DNA of 64,000 bases from NCBI GenBank assembly GCA_905116865.2, contig CAJHNH020004513.1:334501-398500 (forward strand). The letters are read 5' to 3'. Each line of letters starts with the position of its first letter. Within the stretch, counting starts at the first letter, position 1. The position numbers were made by a program, and so were the translations under genes. The notes beneath the pieces are model-generated. The model made no database searches and was not told the DNA's origin. It saw nothing but the letters and a program-made list of their open reading frames with translations. The stretch is from Candidula unifasciata (taxonomy: Eukaryota > Mollusca > Gastropoda > Stylommatophora > Geomitridae). This document shows, one piece after another, positions 23,501-35,500 of this stretch.

Positions 23501-26500
23501 ATTGAACAAACTGAAGTTTTGTTTCAAAATTTAGATTTTTGCTACTCTTGTGGCTGCAAAATCTTGGTAAGTGAAAACAATTTGTTTGTAAAATGTTGTT
23601 GTGAAATTAACACCTGCTGAATTCTTCTTTCCTAAACAAATTAAACATACACTTATCATCAGATTCAAAATGTAAATTCATTTCTATTTTTAAAAATATA
23701 TACTTTTATTGGGATTAGAAGTAAATTAAATTCTCTATTGCCTTTCTTGTACACCCACCCCTCTGCCATTTTTGTAAAGGGAAATTAATGTGGGCCAAGT
23801 CTGTCAAAATTCATGGGCCTGAAAGAGTTAAGCAGATGCACTCTGACTTCAAAGGAAACATCCCTAATTAATCATCTTGTACCACATGAATGTTAAGGGG
23901 GGGCAGTGAATCTATTCTTTTTTTTAAACCCTAAAATGGGGCCCCGGAACCCACAATGTAACAGAAAGTTGGAGTCTTTTATATAAAGAAACATAAAAAC
24001 ATATCAAAATCTTCAGCCCATCAGGCAAGTGTCTACTGCCGCTCCAAACAGAAAGCAAACAAAATGTTTACCTTGATACAACTTCCGGAGCCATCCAATA
24101 AGGGGTGCCCACCATTGTTTCTCTCTTGCCTCTCTCGGAACTCAGCTGTGCGCAGAAACCAAAGTCAGTCAGCTTGACAGCTCCAACCATCCCCAGGAGC
24201 ACATTGTCACTTTTGATATCTCGATGGATGATGTTTCTATTGTGGAGAAACTGCAGAGCTTTCAGGCATTCCCTACACACTGCAGCAATCTGTCCTTCCT
24301 TCATGATTGTCTCTGTGACCACATCAGTAAGTGCACCACCATCTAAGTACTGCCATAAAAAGGCAGCAGAAATATAAAATGTCAATTTATATGGCAATGG
24401 AGATCTGAACAGAATTCTTGCATATTAAGTAGAACAAGTTGGCTCTGTGGCTAAGTCGATGCGAACGCTTCGTAATGCCGGGGTGCCGGGTTCGATCCCA
24501 ACTGCCACGCGCCTTGCGCTGGTTTTGACAGTGATATCAAGAAAGCCGACCGTCCAGAAAGCAATGGCAAACTACTGGACATAAATTGCCTAGAGAAACC
24601 ACACAACAGCCAGGGGCTGTTAGGGTTGGTTCTGCAACGACCTGTAAAGGATATGCAAACTAACCTAAGTAGAACCAGTTTTAATGTAATCATCATCATC
24701 TCAGACCCCTAACACTGACTGTCAATTGCTGGTAACTGTCTGGTAAGCTCCTTCTATCTCAGTTTGTCAGATCCAATGGACTTGCGATGTTTGTAAGTTT
24801 CAGGCAAATTACATTCCCAGGTCTTTCTTGGTCTGCCTATTCTCCTCTTCCCTTCTAAAGAACTCGACAGGATCATTCTGGGCAAACCGGTATACCATGT
24901 TACATGTCCATATCCTTGCATTTTCCATCTTTTCACTGTTGTTCCAAGAGGTAAATAGTCACCAATGGGTTTTCGTATATGGCTATGACACACACTATGA
25001 ATTCTTGATAAATAGTAACAAGCAATTAAATTCCTTGTGGTTTCAGAGATGTGTTTGGTTCTAGAGATCAATCTTTACAATTCCATGGATAGCCAAACGT
25101 TATCTGAGTAATCTAACTATTTTAAAAAAGACTCCCATTTTATTTTAAGGAAAAAGAATTAACCCCCCCCCCCCCCCCCCCCCAATCCCAAACAAGCAGG
25201 TCACTAAATGCAGCTACTTAAGGATTTGCTCATTTTGGGCCAAAAGTTGCAGATATCATATACTGCAGCCTAGCTTTAAACCACAACACAATCTGCTAAA
25301 AACTATTTTTTTTTGTTTAAGGGTGAATACAGAAGAACATACAGAAAGATTCCAGTACACAGAGACAACATCACAGACTCAAAGAGGAGTCATTATTGTC
25401 TGATCACAACTAGAAACATCCTTTACAGAAAGAGAGAGGACCATGAGAGAAAAATCTTGACAGCATATTGTCATGACACGGAGAGGTGCCAGCATACAAA
25501 ATGAGGTTTGCTGTTAGAGACTGCAAGACATGGAGAAGCATGAAAATCAATGCCAAGGCACTTGATGATGATGATGATGCTACTCGTATGTATGTGTTGT
25601 GTTGAGTCAACCGAAATCATAAAGTTCTTTCTAAACCAAAGTTACGATAAATTTGGCCAAAGTATTTTAGTTTCAAAGACACACTGCTTATGATATGTGA
25701 CTGCTGATATTCAAGAGAGTGCGTAAATAACACATCAAAATGACTGCCACTCAGTTAATAGACATGAAACAAATTTCTGAAAAATAAAAAATAAAAATTA
25801 AACATTTTCAAGAACCCCAAAAAAAAAATTCTAAGAAAGAAAAACAAAGGAAAAACCAAATAAAAACCAAACTTCCAATAAAAAAATAAAAAATAAAAAT
25901 GTTAACAAAAAGATCTAACCTCCATCACCACCCACAGCTCATGCTCCACATAGTAGCAGTCGAGAAAGTTGACAATATTCTCATGTCTGTACTGTTTCAT
26001 GACATCAATTTCTGTGATAATCAGCTCCTTCTTTGGCTGGTTGTTCAGATCCATCATCTTAATGGCCACTATTTGGTCAGAGTCTTTGCACTTAGCCATG
26101 TGGACCATCCCTGAGGCTCTGTGTCAGATTTCATTAACATATTTATTCAGATTAACAATTTTACCAGTAAATTATCACAAAGTCGGCATCTGTGGCTTAG
26201 GCATTGTGAACGCGCTTTGTAATGCCGAGGTGCCGGGTTTAATCCCAGCTGCGGGCCTTACACTGGTTTTGACTTAGAGACGAAAATTTGCCTAGAAAAA
26301 TGCCAGCCACAAAATGCTGGGGTTGGTTCTGCAACGTCCTGTATTGGATATGCAACTGACTGAGAATTATCACAAATGAGCTGCAGCAGAGCAGTGCCGA
26401 GGCTACTGTAATCTGGCCCAAATGTCTTGGGTTTGAAACCAGCATCCAAAAGATTTCTTTACCAGTGAGCTTAGCTCTCAGACTAAAGGTCTAAAACAGG

Positions 26501-29500
26501 GACCAGGACATACCATGGGAAGTAAAAGTGGCTAGAATAATGCTGACTACATCACTCATCGGGTGCTAGCTGGTGTATACAAAGTGAGCCTCTCATCATA
26601 CGCACGATGTGCGATTGGCAGGAACAGAGTCCTTTATTTAAAGAAAATAACATCAAGTTAAAGTTGTGAGGATCAACTTCATTGCACCAGATCTTATTCC
26701 ATATTTTTTTTTAAAAGTATCCAGAAACCATGAGCTGTTAACCCTTTGGCTCGGTACTATGGATATCGCAAACCTTCGGCCTTAATTCCATGATAGATAC
26801 CATAAATCTGGGAGAAATGCAGCTTTTCTGCCTACCCCCGGGCTTGAACCCGGACAACAAGGAGTTCGTCACCTGGTTGCAGCACAGTCAGGTTTAGCCA
26901 ACTGTGCTAGCAAGCCGGGCGTCTTATCCCATATGACTCAGTCTCTCTCTGCAGACCTGCTAGCGGCTTGCTAAGAGCATCGTACAAAGCATAAACTGAA
27001 GTTACAGCAGATTTCCGTACTAACTGCTCTACTGAACCCAATGATGCATCCATGAAATGAAACTATGGCCTTCACAGCGCAGAGGTAAACAGCTTGACCA
27101 ATTTACCCTGAAGGATTCCCCCCCCCCCCCCCCCCCCCCCCCAATGAAAAAAATTGTCACAGATGATTAAATAAGGAAGTTTCCATTGAGGAGTGGTTAA
27201 GTAGTTTGCTCCATGCTCTGAAGGCTATGAGTTCAATTACAGACTTCATTCTTTGGTTCTCTAGTGCAAGTGTCTCAGATATCCTTAGGGGTCAATCATT
27301 GGAGCTACAGTGTTCAGTGCTTTGTGGGACTCTAGGGAGGCATACAGCCACTCTACAGGGTAAAACCTATCACTATATGATAATTATTACAGTCCCATAA
27401 CACCTATTGTTGTTGAATCATTAGTTGCTATTGACTGTCAAATCAGTTCCCTCCATCTCTGCTGGTTATAATACTTGATGCAAGAAAGTTGTTCTCTTGC
27501 CTTTAAACACGATTTAAATGAAGAAATAACAGCACCTGTTAAATTATTTCAATCATGTAAAAAAAAAATTTCGGATGTTTTCTTTCTTAACAATCTTGCC
27601 AGGCTGCACTTTTACAGCCTATTTTTTGACATTTTTCCTAGCAAAGAGATTTGTTAACTCTGTTAACCAAGCAAATGTAACTTTAACTCTATTCTATTAT
27701 GACATTGTTACTTCAAGCGCCAAAAATATTACACAGACACTGTTGTTTCTTAACCATGGGCTCAGCGCCACATACCCCACTACCTTACTAACAATCTAAT
27801 GCAGAACTGTAACATCACAACCATGTGTTTCCCTAATACCCCACCCACAATGCAACACAGAGCTGAAAAATCACAACCTTGTGATTCCCCCATACCGCAC
27901 CACCACAACAATATTACAAAGAAATGTTATGTCACAACCACGTGTTTCCCTCACATTCCAGCAAAACGATGGTACGCAGAAGTGTAACATCACAACCATG
28001 TATTACCTAAAAAAAAAAACACTAACATAAATGTCTCCAACAGTAATATGTAAGACACTTACCCAGACCCCAGTTTTTTCTGAATATCATATTTGTCTTG
28101 AGCATTACCTGGACTTGCCATTTTCCCTGTAAAATACAAGCCAAAAATGTTTGTTTTTTAAAACTGATTCTACATATTAATTTGAAAACATATTCCTTTT
28201 TATACTTTTGAAAAACATAAATTTTATGAGCTTACATAATAACAGAATATGAAGTAGCTTCAAAAAGTTCTAAGATTTGCTATTCTTGCATAAAAGCTGC
28301 ATTACATCTTTAAAATTATAATATTTTACTACTGAAGTGATCAGACTGATCAAAATCCTCCTGGTTTATCTGTAATGGGAGACACCAGTTTTGGTTTTCT
28401 TATAAAATGTACAGCAATCCAGGAAAGTATCATCATCAGTTCTCGTTATGCCTAGTGGCACATGAGGCTTCAGAGAGGACTTTCCATGCTTTCCTGTCCT
28501 GTGCAATCTTCAGTGCAGTTTTCCATGTCAAAGATGCCACACTCAGGTCACTTTCCATCATTCGTCTCCATGTTGTTTTTGGGGGCCCCTGTTTTCCCTT
28601 TCCCTCTGGTGTCCATGTGAGAGCTGTTTTGGCAGGTATATCAGAAGTCATTCTCATAACGTGGCTAAGCCATTTCCATCTTCTCTTGGTAATCAAACTG
28701 TCTAAAGTTTCTTGGTTTGTGGCTTGAAGTAGTTTAGTGTTTGAGATTGTATCTGGCCAGAAAATTTTGATAATTCTACGTAGACATGTATGGTGGAAGA
28801 TGGAAAGCTTGTGTGCATCCTTTTTGGTCATTCTCCAGCATTCCGCTCCATAAAGAAGAACTGGCAAAATAATGCTCTTGTAGAGTTGCAGTTTTGTTCC
28901 TCTGCAGTAATTGTTGGATTTCCAGATTTGCCTCATCCTTCCAAAAGCAGCTCTAGCTTTGTTCAGACGTGACTGTATGTCTTCCTCTGTCCCTCCCAGT
29001 TGGGACACCACACTGCCAAGATATGTGAAATGTTCATTTTCAAGTGATTGGTTACTTATGGTCACTGGTTGTTGGTTTGGACTGTTTGTCATGATCTTAG
29101 TTTTCTTTGTATTTATTCTCAGTCCCACCATTTCTGCTATGCAGTGTAGTCTGTTACTTTTCTCTTGTAAATGTTCATGTTTATGTGATAGGAGTGCTAT
29201 ATCATCTGTAAAATCAAGGTCCTCAAGCATGGTGAATGGAGTCCATCGTATGCCTCTTAATGTCCTGTCTACTGTGTTCTTTAGTATCCAATCAATCACA
29301 AGGTTGAAGAGGAGAGATGACATAACACATCCCTGTCTTACACCTGTCTTTACTGGGAAAGATGTATTGTAATTTTTTATATGAAGGAAAAGTCTTTATA
29401 GAAGAGAGCAATTATGTTGACTATTTTTCTGGAATTCCATAATGTCGTAAAATGTTCCACTGACCGTCTCTATGGATGCTGTCAAAAGCTTTCTCAAAGT

Positions 29501-32500
29501 CCACAAAATTAATATATTTACTTCTCTGCCATTTATTGCATTGTTCTAAAATGTTACGTATGGCGAAGATGTGCTCAGTTGTTCCTCTGCCCTTTCTGAA
29601 TCCTGCTTGTTCCACTCGTAGGCATTTATCTACTCCTTTTTCAAGCCGCATTATGATGATTTTACAAAATATTTTGCTTGGTACTGAGAGTAGAGTAATT
29701 CCCCTCCAATTATTGCAGTCTGTTAAGTCTCCTTTTTGGGGGGATTTTGACTATTGTTCTTTCAGTCCAGTCATCAGGCAACACTTCTTTTTCCCAAATA
29801 TCCTTGAACAATGGTTCTAGAATGCTAGCAGCTGTGTTGGGATCTACTTTGAGAAGTTCTGCTGGCAGTTCGTCTTTGCCTGGTGCTTTGTTGTTCCTTA
29901 AAGTGTGGATAGCTTTAAGGATTTCTTGTTTGCTTGGTGGTTCAGTCATAATGTCAATGTCCTGAGAGGCTGGTTGAATATCTGGGGGATTTTCAGGATC
30001 GGGTCTGTTCAAGAGGTCGGAGAAGTGTTTAGTCCACTGCATGTCTTGTTTTTGTTCTGTGGTGAGCAGTATGCCTTGGTTATCTCTTATGGGTATGCTG
30101 TGATAATTGTTTCTGTTTCCGATCCAGGAAAGTATCCTGTACTTTAAGTCATCCTGTCATTTTATTATTATTTTGTTATATTTGTTTTACACAATATTGG
30201 AATACCAAAGGAGCCATCGTGGTGTAATGGCTAGACAATTACCTGTCAGCCTGAAGGTCCTGGGTTCAAATCTGCACTGAGTTTAATTTTTCTTGTTTAA
30301 AACAAAAAACCTTGGCTGCTAGGTCGACACAGCCTAAAATGGGTGCCAGGTAAAGACCTGGGAAGTAAAGGTGGCAGCATGATGCTGACCACATTACCAA
30401 TCAAGTGCCGAACGACCCACAAAAAATTTGAATCTAGCATCATATGCTCAAAAAAAAATGGTTTTTTACTTTATCTGAATACCATAATGTAGTCATTTCT
30501 AAAGGGTTCATCTGTGAGTGTGCTTTGCTTCTTGTCATCATCCTGAAGAAGAAGGCCAATTGTCAAAACGTCCTTTGTTTGTTTATTGTTATCAATTTTT
30601 ATAAAGCTGATGTACAGTTTCTGTTTTTCCTTCTTCTTCTTCAGCATTCTAAACCCTTGAGGTTCTTCACTCATCTCTGCGGTTGGCCACCTCATTGCAG
30701 TTGGTGCCATCAAGTGTTCGCAGGTCTGTCTGGACATTATCTCTCCATCGTCTTCTTGGTTTGCCTTGTGGTCTACGACCATTCAGCTTCCTTGTGTATA
30801 CAGTTTTTACCTCTCCGTCATCTGATATTCTCTCAATATGCCCCAGCTATTTCAATCTATTAGCTCTCATGATGCCAGTGATCAGTGGTGATCTTAACAG
30901 ATTATGAATTTGTCGCTGTCACTTCTCACTCTCTATTCCCCACTGTTTGCATCTTTGATGGGTGAAAAGATTCATAAAAGATTATGTTTTTCCTATGATA
31001 AGAACAAGTTTTTTAATAAGAAGGTACAGATAAAATACATAATGAAGATATCTTTACAGAATTTATACTCATGAAGAAAACTGCTTACCTATCTCTGTAC
31101 CTGTTCTATACCTGGCGCTCGCTGACTCTTCTTATGTCTATATCTTTCTTTCTCTCTCTGCCTCTCATTATCTTTTTCTATTATTTATCCCACCACCACC
31201 CCTTCCCCCAGGGTTAAATTCTTAAACTCTTAATGATTACTATTTTCAAATACTCATCTTTTACACAGTAATTGTATTTATTATATTCTTAGCAGTGATG
31301 AGGACACCTTGCTTCCAAAATCCTCAGAACGTCCTATCTTTTTATTTGCAATGACAATGTCTGCGTGATCCATTGGGGGGGGGGGGGGGGGGGGGCATCT
31401 TCAATTAATGCAGCACCTGCATGTCTATCAGCTCTCTCATTACCAACAACGCCTGCATACCCTGGGACGAATATGAAAGTAACTGCACACACAGGAGAGA
31501 GAAGTATACAATGGCTAACTTATTCTGTCCAATCTAGTCTATTCATTCTTTCTACTGCAGTGGCTACTCCGACCCATTCTGTTCAGTATTTCAACAATGT
31601 TTAGTTCAGCAAGGCTCAGAAACTGTTGCTCTAAAGAACACCGAGTTGGAAAGTGTTAAAATAAGAACAGTCTGGTACTGAAAAATGCAAGCATGTTGTG
31701 AAAAGGGGAAAATTGGGTGATATGGGCTGACCAGTTACCCTTCTCTGAGTCATCTTCTTCCTAGATGCTAGAACATTCCTTAAGTTATCCATACTGTCCG
31801 GTATCCTCTCTCTGCCTAGTATCTTCATGCTGAACAGACTTCAAAACATGTCCTGCAAGACTGTCCTCTCCTGGAGAAGCTGCAAAACTTCATGTGGCCA
31901 CAAGCAGTAGACCTGACAACTAGGCTTTGGAGAAACTGAACAGACCTTGAGCTGACAGCACAGCTTATGGCTCAAAGTTAATTAGGGGATGATTGAAGTA
32001 GAAGATCCAGTACCTGGTCAACCTCAGAGGTTAGGTTAGTTGCGTATCCTTTACAGGACGTTGCAGAACCAACCCCAACAGCCCCTGGCTGTTGTGTGGT
32101 TTTTCTAGGCAAAATATACGTCCAGTAGTTTGTCATTGCTTTCTGGGCAGTCAGCTTTCTTGAAACCACTGTCGAAGCCAGCGCAAGGCTGTTGGCCCAC
32201 AGCTGGGATCGAACCTGGCATCCTGGCATTACGAAGCATTCTCATAGACTTAGCCACAGAGCTGACTAGAGACATTCTAGTCAGATTAAATAATGCCGAT
32301 GAAGGCGACTGGACCCAGACCGCTTTCTTTAGAAATAAATGACTCACAAAAATATACTTACTTAATGTTTCATTTATTTCGTTGTCGGTCATGGTTTTTT
32401 TCTGCGACCTTGGCCGCCTGGTCAGAATCTCGTCGTCACCACTGCCATCGTTTGTTCTCAACTCAGCAATTCCATCAGAAACTGTTTTTTCTGGTGATGC

Positions 32501-35500
32501 CTCTTTAGCTGTTGATGGGACATTGGCATTATCATCCTGGAACAAAGGATATATAAACTGTCATTGTTTAATCTCATCAAACAACATTCACATTTTGTTT
32601 CTTTTTGTCATATCGTGAAGCTTGCTGATCTATTTTTCTTTCGGTTTTAAATCTTTCCATTTTTTTAATAGCTTTACCACAGATCCCTAATTTCACGTAC
32701 CTCATGTGTCTCGTCCTCCCTGAACTGCTACTATCTGCTAGTGCCCATCATACTCATCTATGCTGTGCTCTACTGTTTATTCTGGGGTTACACGTGTCTC
32801 TTCATTCCAATGGCAAGACATCAATGTGGCTGCTTCGGGATACGTCAGTTATTTTTTTTTTATTCATGTATGTGCTGATGAAGGCTCTGTAGCTGCAACG
32901 TTCACATTTTGTTTGTTATATTGTGAAGCTCACTATCTACTTTTTGTTCATTTTTATATCTTTCCAATTACCGCATCAAAGACACACACACAAAAAAGCA
33001 TGCAGTAGTAAATCATGGCCTCACTGTATGTGTCAGGCCCCAGAAAACTCGAGTTTACAAAGATTTTACTCCAAGTACTGGTGATGGATATAAGGGCATC
33101 ACTGTAAACAGCTGAGAGCATAGAAAAATAATCTCAATGTTTTAAAAGCTTTTCTCTTCTGGGATTATAGCCTGAAAGACTGACACCTGGTGACTTAGTC
33201 AAAAAGCGACTGTTCAGATGGGAATCAAACAGAAGGGAATCAAACAGAAGGGAATCAAACAGATGGGAATCAAACAGATGGGAATCAATCAAACAGAAGC
33301 AAATCCCAGACACCCTATTCAACTGTATAAAACAGTTACAATGTGCAGCACTATGGGTATGAAGTAACTCATGGATGGGTTATGCTCCTGTAAAGGTGCT
33401 GAAGACCGCACTGTACTCCATGATAAGTGATGGCCCTGGATACAGTGGCTGTGGTCATAATGACGGTGTTGGAATAGCAAACTACTCCATCTGGAGGCCT
33501 AGCATACTACTTTATCTGGAGGCCTCGCATACAGGGAGAAATAACTGCAGATGACTTTGAGTTAAGTGTGGCAATGATCCTACTTCAAGCTGTGGTCTAG
33601 GAAGTAGGCCTTCCACTCACAACCAAAGAAAGGAGGAATAACCGAAAAAAGGCAACCTCAGCAGATATTTTCTTAAAGCATGTATAAATAACAATATATC
33701 ACAAAACATAAATTCTTATATAAAGGAATCCATACTGAAAAACAAAATACTAATAATTTAAGTCACTTAATATAAGAGACAGCAAAACAAGAAGAGCAGG
33801 AGTAGGAGAAGAATGAGAAGCAGAAACAGAGGCAGTGGCACCAACAGTAACAGAAACAGCTTAAAAGATTAAGAAGACTTACTAATTAACACTAAAAGTA
33901 ATTATATGATAATGACACTCACTAATTCAATGCTGATTAACAGGCATATCAGTGGGCTTGTTAATCAACATAGAACTGGTACAAATAGCCACCAGACACT
34001 GGGGTTTATACTGAGGGGGGGGGGGGGGGGGAGAGGGGGATCTGAGCATCTATGGACATGTCTGGAGTGTAACGCTAATAACCTAACTAGCTAGCTAACT
34101 AAACTAAACTAATTAACTAATTAAACTAACTCACTAACTAAACTAAACTACCTAACCAAACTAAACTAACTAACTAACTAGCTACCTAACTAACCAACTA
34201 ACTAACTAACTAAACTAACTAAACTAACTAAACTAACCACCTAACTAACCAACTAACAAAGCTAAACTAACTAGCTGGCTAACTAGCTAACTATCTAAAC
34301 GAACTAAACAACTAATTAACTAACTAGCTAGCTAACTAATTAATAACACTCACTTTTATATCAAATTCTTCCCTTTGAGCATTAGCATAAGTACTATCCC
34401 TTGACTGTTCAGTATCAGCCTCTTCCTCGCTTGACTTGGCTTCGTGACTTTTCTCAGAGCTAGATGATGATCTGTCTTCCTCAGGACCAAAAGGCTCATC
34501 CACTTCTTTTATTGACGAGGCAACCACCATGAATTTTGCTGTTGATGGCCGGCGTTTAATGGAACGGGTGTATGTTTTCAAAGCATTCACTACAGCTTCT
34601 GGGTTCTCCCTTTGCTCCTTTTTCCTGTCAGAATTGTTGGAAAATTGGGTAATGTTATTTTTTTTTTTACAAAATAAATTGTAGTGAATCAAGAGGTCAG
34701 GAAATAAGGTGGCATTAGACTAAACACATGCTGAGAAAACCTGTGAATATAACTCAAGGTGTGCAGCACAATTCTTCAACTTTTTTTTTAAAGGTATTTG
34801 TGACCTTTTCAAAGTTGTACCAGGCATTTGCAGCAGTAAATTTATGCATGTACATGAGGATCTGATCTGTTGGTGACTTCTGCTACCATCAATGATGAAC
34901 TGCATTTCTAATGTCAGACTGTTTGTGTTAGCACTTCGGATGGCTACTGTAAGCTTTAATGTGTGTGTATGCTAGATATGCTGAGACAGCAGTCTGTCAC
35001 TCTTTCCACAAGGGACTGTGATAAACATTCTGTGTGTTTTTCGTTGGCACAGGAGCGGAGCAAAGATGGGGTGACCTGTTTGCTATGAAGCTGAAACTAA
35101 GACTACTAGACCAGACCATGCACAGAGATACATTATTTTAACATTTGTTCTAAAGCTGGTGGCAGAGGGGAGCCAATAGAAGGGATGATCAGTATTAACA
35201 TGACTCAACTGAATGCAGCGTAGCTACCAAGAAAACTAAAATCTCAGTTTGTTTTATATACGGTAAATACAAAAGCATTTAAACAAGTTAAAAGTTTAAA
35301 AGTTAAAGTCGAGAGAATCGACTTCACTGTTTTATTCTGTATGGATTGGTCTCTCTCTTTGTAGAATGGCTAGTCGCCTGCTGAGAGCACTGCACAGAGC
35401 AGGGATCCCTGTAAAAAATTGCACTCGTGAACTGAAGGGCACAGCCATGAAATGAACCCATGACCTTCAGAGCACGAGGCAAACAGCTTGACCACATCGC

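Noticed and set aside
24430..24520. Functional tRNA genes at the SINE heads
   Set aside because: A- and B-box-like words are present, but no complete cloverleaf with closing acceptor stem is apparent, and each head continues into a shared SINE body.
28436..29323. Host gene inside a PAK intron
   Set aside because: Reverse transcriptase motifs and the flanking duplication show it is part of a LINE.
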